Below are positions 1 through 8,562 of a stretch of DNA of 15,775 nucleotides, piece after piece. The position numbers were made by a program, and so were the translations under genes. Where the stretch lies: contig PJET01000140.1 of assembly GCA_002825515.1 (NCBI GenBank), forward strand, positions 1-15,775. The letters are read 5' to 3'. The stretch comes from Candidatus Thorarchaeota archaeon MP11T_1 (lineage in GTDB: Archaea; Asgardarchaeota; Thorarchaeia; Thorarchaeales; Thorarchaeaceae). The notes under the pieces were generated by a model, which ran no database searches, was not told the origin of the DNA, and saw only the letters and a program-made list of their open reading frames with translations. How positions within the stretch are numbered: the first letter of the stretch is position 1; each line of letters begins with the position of its first letter.

Positions 1-1837
1 CGAATTTAACACCCCTTGTTTGAACATTATGACTAGTTGTACCAAAGCCACAGACCATGTGAATTCCCTGCATCGTCGCTGCCCATCGCTCAAATACATT
101 GTGTCCAGTCTTGTTCTCCCAAGCTAAAGGACTGCACGCATCGATAGCTATGGTGTCAAGATCGCCATCACCCCATCTACATTCCCTAAACAGGAGTGAT
201 TTGTCATCATTGTTTCCTCTGAATGTCACGCCATCAGGACCTCCATGGTCTTGATAATAGACAAAGTCTACTGCGTCAACCCATTCACTATCAGTCCCAC
301 CAAAGGCTTCGTCTTTGAAGTCCTCTTCCCAAGCGCTATATTCACCCCAGTTGAACTCCTTGCTGTAGCCTCCGATTCCGCCCATCCAATTATAGAAACC
401 TTCTATGTTTTTCTCGGTATTCCAAAGAGGTTTCCAAACTGACACGCCACACCATTCGATACCTACCTCCTTAACTCCATCATCATAGGCACCTGTTGGT
501 GCACTTAGCCTTAAACTCCTGAAATCATTAACGTCACTACTCGCAGAAACAAATGGTATAATTGTAAAGGCTGATACAAGCATGGAAAACATGAGAAGTA
601 ACAAAAGCAACCCCATAGCTCCGCGACGTCTCAATAAAAGAGCTGCTGCACCGACTATTACGATTAATCCTCCGGCTGCAATTGCAATTGTTAGGGTTGT
701 CGGAAAGGTTGCTATCGTTCCAGGTTCGATGAAAACGGCGATATAATCAAGACACCATCTATCTATGGAGTCCTTAACTCGGACATGTATTGTGTGAGGT
801 ACTGGAACACCCTTTTTGTCAACTACAGTAAGAGAACTAGTGGAAAAATTCTGAGAATTCGATATCAACCCATCGAAGTCTGAATACCAAGAGTATGTAA
901 AAGGTCCGAGCCCATTCGTCACAACACACTCGAATGTTATATCCTCATACTGTGTAAAGGTCAGATAATGACCTGGTGAAACTATTTCGACCTCTGGGTC
1001 AAGAAAAGCAGCATTAACCACGAATATACTAAAGATATCCTCATCGTCATCAGCCTCATTAAGTGTAATTTCATAAACGGGCTTTAGTAGATTGGTTTCC
1101 TCAGATGAATCAGCACGGTATACTAGTCTATGGTCAACCACGTCATCTGGCGAAATCCCATAATATTCAAGAATCGATTCGTACACAATGATTGGAGAGG
1201 TGGCATAAGGCTCTTCTTTGATCTCTCGGTGATTCCAGTTGAACCCAACAATCTCCCCTCCTTCACCAATCATGACAGTTATTTGTTCCCCAGGTCCTGT
1301 TACCTGAATGTCACCAATAAACATCTCGTAGTTGACATGCCACTGTAAAACCTTTTTTTGTGAAGCCCCAGCATCGATATTCCAAGCAGTGACATTTGTT
1401 GATCCAAACTTGGCAAAGACATAGTTGGGCGGAAGTAATCCCTTTTCATCAAGCCAAGCGTCTGCATCAGCTTTGCAGTCTAGCGGAGTTGGCACTTCAA
1501 TTCCAAGAGCTACATTCCATAGAAGATCATAATCAGCAAACCACATTGACCCATCACGTGCATCCATTTCAAAGGTCTTATTTCCAGAATTCACCACATA
1601 GCGGCCTTCAATCTCTTGAGCGGATGAATCCCTAAATCCGAAGAGTGAATATGCCATATTCTCAGCAAAAGTCAGATTCACCTCCGGAGGTATAATCTCA
1701 TATATCGGCATCTCTACATCAGAAAGAACAAAGTCAGGTCTATCAAACATCATAGCGTTTGTTGGTTCTATAGATACGTCAGTAACTGAAACAACCAACA
1801 AGAACATCACCAATAATAGAATTGCATCCCGCTTCAA
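1..1837 (-). CDS. Membrane-anchored DUF6345-like protein with caspase-like motifs (3' end cut off by window)
   Basis: Open on the minus strand from a TTG at 1837 to the window edge (612 codons, no stop). The TTG is chosen because a stop lies two codons upstream and AGGGAG precedes it at good spacing. Residues 1-28 are a signal peptide (MKRDAILLLVMFLLVVSV). A long ectodomain follows; its part around residues 300-370 has an Ig/PKD-like look (FTYSWYSDFDG). Residues 378-430 hold two hydrophobic helices separated by a short RRRG turn, so both flanking parts should lie outside the cell. The C-terminal part begins near EWCGVSVWKPL and NTEKNIEGFYNWMGG and continues with YYQDHGG (His531) and AIDACSPL (Cys568), then GIHMVCGFGT. 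From memory this matches the DUF6345 family. The His/Cys motifs resemble the dyad of caspase-fold peptidases (gingipain, clostripain, CHAT), which is inference. No substrate can be named. It lies 79 bases downstream of another exported protein on the same strand. Confidence 0.8.
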   Translation of the reverse strand, partial: MKRDAILLLVMFLLVVSVTDVSIEPTNAMMFDRPDFVLSDVEMPIYEIIPPEVNLTFAENMAYSLFGFRDSSAQEIEGRYVVNSGNKTFEMDARDGSMWFADYDLLWNVALGIEVPTPLDCKADADAWLDEKGLLPPNYVFAKFGSTNVTAWNIDAGASQKKVLQWHVNYEMFIGDIQVTGPGEQITVMIGEGGEIVGFNWNHREIKEEPYATSPIIVYESILEYYGISPDDVVDHRLVYRADSSEETNLLKPVYEITLNEADDDEDIFSIFVVNAAFLDPEVEIVSPGHYLTFTQYEDITFECVVTNGLGPFTYSWYSDFDGLISNSQNFSTSSLTVVDKKGVPVPHTIHVRVKDSIDRWCLDYIAVFIEPGTIATFPTTLTIAIAAGGLIVIVGAAALLLRRRGAMGLLLLLLMFSMLVSAFTIIPFVSASSDVNDFRSLRLSAPTGAYDDGVKEVGIEWCGVSVWKPLWNTEKNIEGFYNWMGGIGGYSKEFNWGEYSAWEEDFKDEAFGGTDSEWVDAVDFVYYQDHGGPDGVTFRGNNDDKSLLFRECRWGDGDLDTIAIDACSPLAWENKTGHNVFERWAATMQGIHMVCGFGTTSHNVQTRGVKF

Positions 1838-1916
1838 GTGTCAAACTCCCTTTGTTGACTAGAGATAATCAGGATTTTCATTACACGTATTGCACCATAA
1901 AAAGACTCTCGAATTA
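1838..1916 (-). promoter_or_regulatory. Short gap with possible TATA box and T-rich stop signal
   Basis: The 79-base gap between the two exported-protein genes contains, on the minus strand, CTTTTTATGG at 1904-1895. It could be a TATA-like box for the downstream TTG-start gene (about 60 bases before the start), or the T-rich end of the upstream transcript. AGGGAG just before the TTG is the ribosome binding site. The assignment is weak, and co-transcription of both genes is equally possible. Confidence 0.35.
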
Positions 1917-3689
1917 TTATCCTCGATTGAGATTTCCCCTCAATCTTCGTAAAATCACAATATAGCCAACAGATACTGACAGAATTATCAACTCAATTAC
2001 AAGAACTGGTGTCCAAGGGCTATCGAAGATGCTACCATCGCTAGAAGTTGTTGGAATTGTGGAGTCCGTAGGAGAAGTAATAGTTGTGGTGGTCATGGAA
2101 AGCTCCAAGAAACTGATTATGTTTTGGATGTTAATCTTGAGCCATCTGACAGGACAAGAAACAGCAATATGGGTTTCAATTCTCTCACTCGCAATTAGAA
2201 GTTGAGCGATTGCATCTGTTTCATTCCCGGCAACAATGGAATTTCTCGCAAATAGTAATGCATCATTGATTAATGCTTTGAGAGTAGATGGTGTTCCTCC
2301 ATCTAGATAGGAGTCAGGAATCGCTATGACTGACGATCTACAGTCGTCAATCACATCAAGAATGTTTGGTGAAGTAATAGGAAACGCATCCTCAACGTAT
2401 TCAGCAAATACTTCGACCACACTGACTGAGGTGAAGTCCTGCCTGTTTCTCGTGTCTGGGGAATAGATTCGTTCAAAATTGGTTATTGAGAAGTTTGCAC
2501 TTGCAACTGTATACCATGTGGAAGGGTCGAAAGATGTAATTCCAGTGACTGCATAGTTACTTCCAATTATTGCTGTAACATCATCTCCCTTCAATTCAAT
2601 TGTTGCTACGAAATTGAAGAATGGCTCCATTTTGTATATATCTCGATACGTGACAAATCCACTATCAATCGATGCACGAATTCCACCAAAATTGTATGTT
2701 CCCACGTCAGCACTAGAGAATTGGTAGATTGATTCAGCTAGTAGAGTACCCAATTCGCTGATACTATGCTCTTCACCAAAATACCCAACAGATGTATCAA
2801 ATTCAGCCGCAAAAGGTTCATTCCATTCGTCAATAATTGACACAATGGTTTCGTCGGGTCTTATTGATGAACCAAGAGAGTGGGAGGAGAAGCTATAGCT
2901 GTCGATGGTTCCGTCTGCTGTTTCTAAAGTCAAATCAAGGACACCTATGTGACTAGCATCAGCTCCGATAGATGGAAGCACAAGTGTGTTGCCAATAGTT
3001 TCCAGCGAGCCACCTTTGACAATCAGATCTAGCCCAGATACACTAGAAGCCAATGAGGAAGATACACAACCTAAGAGGATGATAAACTCAATACCCAATC
3101 CCTGTAATTCAGCTACTGCATTATTGGCAGCTGTCACCAAATTATCAAAAACAACCTCAGGTGGAGAATACCAAAATAATGGAGTAAGTCCAATTATCCC
3201 GATATCATAACCAGCAATTGTTTCAATTGAATAGGGAAGAGGTTTGGGGTCACCAGGCCAGTCGACATTCGCGCTAAGGATCTCAAAATTGGCTATACTA
3301 ATCATATCTTTGAGAGCTGAAACTCCTGGATCAAATTCATGGTTGTCAAGAGCCATTGCATCATAGCCAATTGCATTCATCACTTCAATCATAGGAATAC
3401 CATTATTGTGGTCATTTACAGGAGCTCCTGTCATAGCATCACCACAATCTAGAAGTAGTACAGGTCTAAGAGCTCGTAATTCTTGAACCTTCGTCGATAG
3501 AACACTCATCCCACCGCTACAGGATGAGCCGGTCCATTCACTATAGAGATGACTATGAAGATCGTGAGTATAAGCAATTGTGATATCTATTGTAGTACTT
3601 TGAAAGGAATAACCATAGGCTGTAAATGCAGATAACATCCAACTGCATAAAATGAATGTCACAGCAATTGAGATCCGCTGATGATTCAT
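1917..3689 (-). CDS. UshA/5'-nucleotidase-fold surface protein, probably with a degenerate metal site
   Basis: 590 residues. Residues 1-26 form a signal peptide. Residues 35-260 match the calcineurin-like metallophosphatase domain of UshA-type 5'-nucleotidases: THDLHSH (Asp43, His45), CGDAMTG (Asp84) and DNHEFD (Asn116, His117, Asp120; usually GNHEFD). Residues 300-435 match the 5'-nucleotidase C-terminal domain (YNFGGIRAS, KMEPFFNF, WYTVASANF). A helical region (about 465-530), a Ser/Thr-rich linker (532-550), a membrane helix (559-580) and a basic tail (RRLRGNLNRG) follow, so the protein should sit on the outer face of the membrane. Two further metal-ligand motifs are missing. The LSHLG-type histidine is replaced by LLGCVSS near 205-211, and the GGHSHT-type histidine by KGGSLET at 225-231. 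The family normally removes phosphate from nucleotides and related esters outside the cell. This copy may be weakly active, use altered metals, or serve only for binding. It diverges from the GH3 gene. Confidence 0.88.
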   Translation of the reverse strand: MNHQRISIAVTFILCSWMLSAFTAYGYSFQSTTIDITIAYTHDLHSHLYSEWTGSSCSGGMSVLSTKVQELRALRPVLLLDCGDAMTGAPVNDHNNGIPMIEVMNAIGYDAMALDNHEFDPGVSALKDMISIANFEILSANVDWPGDPKPLPYSIETIAGYDIGIIGLTPLFWYSPPEVVFDNLVTAANNAVAELQGLGIEFIILLGCVSSSLASSVSGLDLIVKGGSLETIGNTLVLPSIGADASHIGVLDLTLETADGTIDSYSFSSHSLGSSIRPDETIVSIIDEWNEPFAAEFDTSVGYFGEEHSISELGTLLAESIYQFSSADVGTYNFGGIRASIDSGFVTYRDIYKMEPFFNFVATIELKGDDVTAIIGSNYAVTGITSFDPSTWYTVASANFSITNFERIYSPDTRNRQDFTSVSVVEVFAEYVEDAFPITSPNILDVIDDCRSSVIAIPDSYLDGGTPSTLKALINDALLFARNSIVAGNETDAIAQLLIASERIETHIAVSCPVRWLKINIQNIISFLELSMTTTTITSPTDSTIPTTSSDGSIFDSPWTPVLVIELIILSVSVGYIVILRRLRGNLNRG

Positions 3690-3762
3690 CTCTACATCTA
3701 TAAAACCGACTCATATTCTTGTCTTAAAACTATATGCCGGGGATTTCGAAAGACAATAAAGG
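3690..3762. promoter_or_regulatory. Divergent promoter region between the nucleotidase-like and GH3 genes
   Basis: On the plus strand, CTTAAAACTATAT at 3722-3734 lies about 30-36 bases before the GH3 ATG with no convincing Shine-Dalgarno, which fits a TATA box with a leaderless or very short-leader transcript. On the minus strand, AGAATATGA (about 3720-3712) lies about 25 bases before the nucleotidase-like ATG, and TTTTATAG (3705-3698) is nearer. These are pattern matches only. Confidence 0.45.
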
Positions 3763-5820
3763 ATGTCAGTTTTGAAATACTTTACAATGACCGAGGACCC
3801 ATCGTATCTTGATGAAAAAACTGAGATAGAGAAAAGAGTGGAGGACCTCCTGTCAAGATTGACCTTGAAAGAGAAATTCATGCTTCTAGCAAGTCATGGA
3901 AGATTAAGGCTCTACTCTACTAGACCAATCAAGAGATTAAATATTCCATCTTTCAAAATGACTGATGGTCCTCTAGGAGTTGCGATGCATTCCAGTGGAT
4001 TCAAGAAGAATACGAGATTTCCAGCACCAGTTGGACTCGCAGCCTCTTGGAACAGGGAATTAATGCATGAAATTGGAGCTGCGATGGGGAAAGAGGTCCG
4101 AGCGGTGAATCGGCACGTTCTCCTAGCACCTGGGATGAACATCTGTCGGACTCCATTAAATGGTCGAACATTCGAGTATTTCAGTGAGGATCCATTCCTG
4201 ACTAAGGAATTGGCTATTCCTTTTGTAAAAGGTGTGCAGAGCCAGAGGATTGCAGCATGTCTGAAGCATTATGCAGCTAACAATCAGGAGATAGATCGAA
4301 GAAGTTCTAGCTCAGAAATCGATGAACGAACATTGCACGAGATATATCTTCGTGCTTTCAGGGGAGTTGTAAAAGAATCTGCACCATGGGCTATAATGTC
4401 ATCTTACAACATGGTTAATGGTGTCTATGCCAGTGAAAACAAGTATCTTCTCCAAAACACTTTGATAGACAAATGGGGATTCGAGGGGCTTATTATGACG
4501 GACTGGTTTGCGTCTAGGCCCATCAAAACCACGGAAGGTTGTATCAATGCAGGATTGACTCTAGAGATGCCTTGGCCTAGCAAGTACAAGGTAAAATCAC
4601 TTGAGAATGCTTACAATGGCGGTAAATTCACTGATGATACGTTAAATGATCGTGTTCGAAGAAACATTCGCGTGATGATACTCACAGGACTCTTTGATAA
4701 GCCTGAATCACTCCCAAAAGGTTCTCGCATCACTGCAGAACATAAGAATCTTGTTCGCCATGCAGCTGAAGAAGGAATAGTTCTTCTAAAGAACAAGGAG
4801 AATACTCTGCCACTACATATTGATAATATAGAGAGAATTGGTCTATATGGCAGCAATCTGCGTAAGAAATTTGGCGGACTCCTACGTGGTGGATCATCTG
4901 GTGTGTCTCCACCATATCAGGTAACTCCCTTGGAAGGATTGAGAGCGAAGGCTAAAGGCAAAATTGAACTTGCCACCAATGACGCACCAGCAGATCTAGC
5001 TATTGTTTTTGCAGGATTGAATCATAGTCGTGGAGGTGACTCAGAATTCATGGACAGGAGTTCTTTGCACCTTGATAACAAACAGGTTATGGAAATTAAG
5101 AGAGTTGCGAGTAACAATCAGATTACAATAGTATGTTTGATCGCAGGTAGTCCGATTGGGATGGATGAATGGATTGATGATGTTGAAGCTGTCCTGATGT
5201 GCTGGTATGGCGGAATAGAAGCAGGTAATGCTATTGCCAATATTCTCTTTGGAGATGTGAATCCATCAGGAAAACTACCTCTGACATTTCCAAAGCGAAT
5301 GGAGGATTCTCCAGCTCACAGTACTGGACTCTCGAGGAATTATCCAGGTGACGAAGATAAGAGAGTGTTTTATGAAGAGGGCGTTTTTGTAGGATATCGT
5401 TGGTTTGATGACAAGTCGATTGAGCCTTTATTCCCATTTGGGTTTGGACTTTCTTATACGGATTTTGAATATGGAGAAATCAATCTGAATCGACAGTCTA
5501 TTGAAAGACCGGATGATGAACTTGTAGTTAGTGTTGATGTAACAAATATTGGAGAATCTGAAGGTTCTGAAGTTATTCAAGTCTATGTTAGAGATCTTGA
5601 AGCTTCAGTAATTCGCCCACCAAAAGAACTAGTAGGTTTTGAGAAATTAAGTTTGAAGAAAGGAGAGAAAGGAACAGCATCTATCAATGTGAAGGCTGGT
5701 GATTTGGCTTTTTATGATGAATCCTCACATGATTGGAAGATTGAATCAGGAGATTTCAAAATCCTAGTTGGAAAATCTTCGAGAGAAATCATTGCAGATG
5801 ATGAGTTTTCCTATGGATGA
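3763..5820 (+). CDS. Glycoside hydrolase family 3 beta-glucosidase, cytoplasmic
   Basis: 685 residues with the full GH3 architecture. The N-terminal (alpha/beta)8 barrel carries TDGPLG (67-72), LKHYAANNQE (167-176) and MTDWF (245-249), whose Asp247 aligns with the catalytic nucleophile. The alpha/beta sandwich domain (about 330-510) carries EEGIVLLKN and GGDSEFMDR, where Glu428 is the likely acid/base. A fibronectin-III-like C-terminal domain (about 580-680) has VDVTNIGESEGSEVIQVYV and PPKELVGF. There is no signal peptide and no PA14 insert between the first two domains, so the enzyme probably works in the cytoplasm on imported beta-linked oligosaccharides or glycosides. The exact sugar cannot be read from sequence. 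ATG 3763 fits a leaderless start; ATG 3787 (MTEDPSYL) is an alternative. It ends 17 bases from the convergent next gene. No transporter or other sugar gene is adjacent. Confidence 0.93.
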   Translation: MSVLKYFTMTEDPSYLDEKTEIEKRVEDLLSRLTLKEKFMLLASHGRLRLYSTRPIKRLNIPSFKMTDGPLGVAMHSSGFKKNTRFPAPVGLAASWNRELMHEIGAAMGKEVRAVNRHVLLAPGMNICRTPLNGRTFEYFSEDPFLTKELAIPFVKGVQSQRIAACLKHYAANNQEIDRRSSSSEIDERTLHEIYLRAFRGVVKESAPWAIMSSYNMVNGVYASENKYLLQNTLIDKWGFEGLIMTDWFASRPIKTTEGCINAGLTLEMPWPSKYKVKSLENAYNGGKFTDDTLNDRVRRNIRVMILTGLFDKPESLPKGSRITAEHKNLVRHAAEEGIVLLKNKENTLPLHIDNIERIGLYGSNLRKKFGGLLRGGSSGVSPPYQVTPLEGLRAKAKGKIELATNDAPADLAIVFAGLNHSRGGDSEFMDRSSLHLDNKQVMEIKRVASNNQITIVCLIAGSPIGMDEWIDDVEAVLMCWYGGIEAGNAIANILFGDVNPSGKLPLTFPKRMEDSPAHSTGLSRNYPGDEDKRVFYEEGVFVGYRWFDDKSIEPLFPFGFGLSYTDFEYGEINLNRQSIERPDDELVVSVDVTNIGESEGSEVIQVYVRDLEASVIRPPKELVGFEKLSLKKGEKGTASINVKAGDLAFYDESSHDWKIESGDFKILVGKSSREIIADDEFSYG

Positions 5821-5837
5821 GAGAAAGACTTTGAAAT

Positions 5838-6314
5838 CTAGTCATTCTTCCTGAACTTAGTCGCTTGTCTATAGAGGGTGTCCTTCACATAGTCATAAGA
5901 TGCAATCTTCTTAGGTGTAACAACAACAGCAACCCAAGTAGTCAGCTGGAAGAGGCCTTCACGGTATTCAACAGCACGTTGACTATCCATTCTTCGATTG
6001 AAAACCTTCAAGGCTACTTCATCCATATTATCATAGGATATTTCAGCTTCTCCATAGATGAGAACACCCCGTGTGGGAGGACCCTCATCATCTACGAGAA
6101 TAGTTACACGATTGTCGCGTCTTATGTTCTTAGCCTTTATACTTCCATCTGGAGTTCCAAAAACCAACTTCCCGCTTTCATAGTAGAACCAGACTGGAGC
6201 TGCGTGGATTGAACCATCCTTATTATGAGTGCAAACACGTGCCACGGTCACATGATTTAGGAACTCAAGGACTTCATCTGGGGAAAGAGGGGGAGATTGA
6301 ATATATGGCACCAT
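5838..6314 (-). CDS. Pyridoxamine 5'-phosphate oxidase-like split-barrel protein (FMN or F420 type)
   Basis: 158 residues from ATG 6314; a GTG two codons earlier (6320) is an alternative. The sequence has the order of the PPOX-like FMN-binding split barrel: an N-terminal helix (LSPDEVLEFLNHVTVA), then VCTHNKDGSIHAAPVWFYYESGK (written as strand-turn-strand), then FGTPDGSIKAKNIRRDNRVTILV, where the K-A-x-N-I-x-x-D-x-R-V pattern is typical of flavin/F420-phosphate binding. GVLIYGEAEI follows, and a C-terminal YREGLFQLTTWVAVVVTPKKI strand-helix. Family members are flavin- or F420-dependent oxidoreductases, or haem/biliverdin-type reductases; substrate and cofactor cannot be fixed here. A TATA-like CTATTAAAG lies about 30 bases upstream on the minus strand. 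It shares a strand with the downstream-coded GNAT gene but is likely transcribed alone. Confidence 0.82.
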   Translation of the reverse strand: MVPYIQSPPLSPDEVLEFLNHVTVARVCTHNKDGSIHAAPVWFYYESGKLVFGTPDGSIKAKNIRRDNRVTILVDDEGPPTRGVLIYGEAEISYDNMDEVALKVFNRRMDSQRAVEYREGLFQLTTWVAVVVTPKKIASYDYVKDTLYRQATKFRKND

Positions 6315-6390
6315 CTTCACACACTTCTCAAAATGCTACTTTAATAGATTACATCGTGAAGTATATGCGTTTTGGATTTTGTAATTACTA

Positions 6391-7395
6391 TTATAACTCT
6401 TTAACAAGACTGATGATTCTGCATGCTATTTTGAAACCAGCTTTTTCATACAGTCTTATTGCGCTTACATTTGCCGCAGGAGTCCCTACTACAGCATATT
6501 CGCATCCAGATTCCTTCAATGTGTTCAAGAGATCATTAACAAGAATAAGCGCGAGTCCTCTCCTACGGTAACCTGGTAAGACAGCCATGGGTCCAAGAAC
6601 TCCAGTACATGGTTTGTGTTTCGATTCCAGTATAAACGCTCCAAGAAAACCAGCAGACACTCCGTCAACAATAGCAATCTTCCAAAACTTTTCAGTAAAG
6701 TAACCATAATAGCCTTCAGCCATCCGTTGTAGTAAAGCTGTTGCTTGAATGTGCTCTGTAACAGTTTTGTCAAAACCATGAATCGCTCTTTCTTCGGGCG
6801 TTGACGTGAAGGACTTCACAACGATGGATGCAAGATCTTCAAATGTATAGTTCTCACCTGTCTCCAGATGAACATTCTTTATAGCAATAGGGAGGTTCTT
6901 CATATTATCAAGTGCCATTATCATGTCGATTGAATCTGGACGATCACGCTCAAATCCAGCTTGTGTGTATAGACGAAGATAGCTTTCGACTAGTTCAGGA
7001 AATTTAATGGGATACTTGATGAGATAACCAACACGTTTTACGCCCATAGCAGATAGATACTCCAGAGCTTTTCTCAGCAATGCTGCAGCTATATCAGTTT
7101 TAGAAAACTGTCGAATTATTGCTGGTTCCCATCTTCTAATCCAAGCTATGAGGTCTTTGTATCGAAGACCGAGTACCCCAGTTAGTTCAGCCTGTCCTTT
7201 AACCCGCGCAATCAGGAATAAATTTCCTGGTTTACCAAAGTCTGAATGAATCTCATCGATTTCTTCATGTTTATTGAAATCAAAAACCGGGTTTTCATGA
7301 TACCAGTAAAGATGCTTCATAGCACTGGTCCAAGCTTCTGAATATGAATCCCAATTATCTGCAGGCTCAACAATAATTTTGTCTTCGACTTCCAT
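6391..7395 (-). CDS. Tandem GNAT-family N-acetyltransferase
   Basis: 334 residues from ATG 7395 (MEVEDKIIVEP). The open frame extends to 7653, but the extra 86 residues are low-complexity, basic and unlike the family, and they overlap an opposite-strand ORF, so the shorter start is chosen. Residues 1-165 form a first, degenerate GNAT-like half with LIARVKGQAELTGVLGLRY. Residues 175-334 form the catalytic-looking half: EKFWKIAIVDGVSAGF, then motif A GPMAVLPGYRRRGLALILV (about 268-286; the RRRGLA turn is the acetyl-CoA pyrophosphate loop), then AVVGTPAANVSAIRLYEKAGF (motif B). This layout is common to archaeal and bacterial two-GNAT proteins. It presumably transfers an acetyl group from acetyl-CoA to an amine; the acceptor is unknown. 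Confidence 0.85.
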   Translation of the reverse strand: MEVEDKIIVEPADNWDSYSEAWTSAMKHLYWYHENPVFDFNKHEEIDEIHSDFGKPGNLFLIARVKGQAELTGVLGLRYKDLIAWIRRWEPAIIRQFSKTDIAAALLRKALEYLSAMGVKRVGYLIKYPIKFPELVESYLRLYTQAGFERDRPDSIDMIMALDNMKNLPIAIKNVHLETGENYTFEDLASIVVKSFTSTPEERAIHGFDKTVTEHIQATALLQRMAEGYYGYFTEKFWKIAIVDGVSAGFLGAFILESKHKPCTGVLGPMAVLPGYRRRGLALILVNDLLNTLKESGCEYAVVGTPAANVSAIRLYEKAGFKIACRIISLVKEL

Positions 7396-7492
7396 ATGAG
7401 CTCGCCTCGAATAATGAATGTGCGTAAATAGAGATTGTGTACATCTACGGTCATGCTTATTTTGTTGTCCTCCGTTATTAGGTTGAATCAGA

Positions 7493-7771
7493 ATGAGAAT
7501 CAAAGCAGTGCTTCGTGATACTGACATCTTGCAATTGGAACCGGGATCAAAAGATAGGATAGCTGCAACCGCGAAGAAAAATATTGACAGAGTAGTTAAT
7601 TTACCAAGTCTACTCAAAGTCATGGGTCTTAGTATTGAAGAAAGATGCGTCATGCTTGATGCCTTGAAAGATTCGAAACTTCATATTTGGCTATTGAACG
7701 ACTCGCAACAACATCTAGCCTACTTAAGCGAGAAAAAAGAATCTGATTTTGATGGATATATGTGGCAATAA
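7493..7771 (+). CDS. Small unknown protein, 92 residues
   Basis: An ORF from ATG 7493 with a natural amino-acid mix (NIDRVVNLPSLLKVMGL, SIEERCVMLDALKDSK, SEKKESDFDGYMWQ). It diverges from the GNAT gene and converges on the TPR gene with a 26-base gap. Without it, a gap of about 400 bases would remain. A TATA-like GCTTATTTTG at about 7457-7466 lies about 30 bases upstream, which fits a short-leader transcript. It is probably helical and soluble, with no signal peptide or membrane helix. I recognise no family. It may be real, but evidence is limited to position and composition. Confidence 0.5.
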   Translation: MRIKAVLRDTDILQLEPGSKDRIAATAKKNIDRVVNLPSLLKVMGLSIEERCVMLDALKDSKLHIWLLNDSQQHLAYLSEKKESDFDGYMWQ

Positions 7772-7797
7772 AAGACGCCTAGCCAATGGTATAATCC

Positions 7798-8562
7798 TCA
7801 GGCTAAGTTCCGATTTTTTGATTTAGTTTGATTAATTCGACTAATAATCTCAGATGAAATTGATATCTGACGACCTGGAGCACTGTCAACCAACTGCTCT
7901 ATTTCTCCGAAAAGGCGGGTTCTATCATCCTCTAGCTCAGCATTCATATTTTCAGGAAGTTTAACATTTCGTTCCATAGAATTGGCAATTTCAATCTGTT
8001 CGAGCAGGTTATCCATGAGTTTAGAAAAAATATATTCGTTCTCACGATCATCATATAGTTCATCTTCCAATTGATCCTCGAGAATATGGAGTATGTATCT
8101 TATTGCATTATATGCTTGAAGATGACCCCTATAGTTTTCAATATGGCTCCTTGCGAGGAATAATGCTTCATCAGTTCGGTTCTCAGTGAGAAGCAATCGG
8201 CATAAATCCTCAAGTACATAATGACCTGCGGGGTTTTTGCCAAGAAATTCTCTATAGAGTTCTTCTGCGTCTCCAATTCTTAAAGATTGATCTAACAATC
8301 TGCCTAAACCACAGATTGCATCTTCATAGGTAGGATTGAGCACCAGCACTGATCTGAATGTTGTTTCAGCTTTCTGGTCTTTGCAGAGTCGAGTTTGAAT
8401 TACTCCAAGATATGTCATAAGTTCCAGATTATCTGGGTCAATTTCCAGTTGTTTCTTAACGAGGTCTTCAGCCTCAGAGTCACGCTCATCTTCGCAGAGT
8501 TTAATTGCGTCTTCTAGCACTTTATAGGATTTGGATTTCACAACAGCAGCCTTCTTTGACAC
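7798..8562 (-). CDS. Tetratricopeptide-repeat (TPR) protein
   Basis: 254 residues from GTG 8562. Residues 12-160 form about four TPR-like helical pairs: AEDLVKKQLEIDPDNLELMTYLGV, KAETTFRSVLVLNPTYEDAICGLGRL, DAEELYREFLGKNPAGHYVLEDL and EALFLARSHIENYRGHLQAYNAI all show the A/L/Y...P spacing of TPR units. The C-terminal 90 residues are acidic and probably helical (EQIEIANSMERN and onward), with a basic tail. Such proteins are scaffolds for protein-protein contacts; no partner is visible. There is no signal peptide. Its start faces cysS across a short shared promoter region. Confidence 0.75.
   Translation of the reverse strand: MSKKAAVVKSKSYKVLEDAIKLCEDERDSEAEDLVKKQLEIDPDNLELMTYLGVIQTRLCKDQKAETTFRSVLVLNPTYEDAICGLGRLLDQSLRIGDAEELYREFLGKNPAGHYVLEDLCRLLLTENRTDEALFLARSHIENYRGHLQAYNAIRYILHILEDQLEDELYDDRENEYIFSKLMDNLLEQIEIANSMERNVKLPENMNAELEDDRTRLFGEIEQLVDSAPGRQISISSEIISRINQTKSKNRNLA

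Noticed and set aside
245..1635. Short plus-strand ORFs opposite the DUF6345-like gene
   Set aside because: They are antisense shadows of the long minus-strand frame, have no ribosome binding sites, and show unnatural composition.
7396..7653. N-terminal extension of the GNAT protein to a start at 7653
   Set aside because: The extra 86 residues do not resemble the family and overlap a likelier opposite-strand gene. ATG 7395 gives a normal tandem-GNAT N-terminus.
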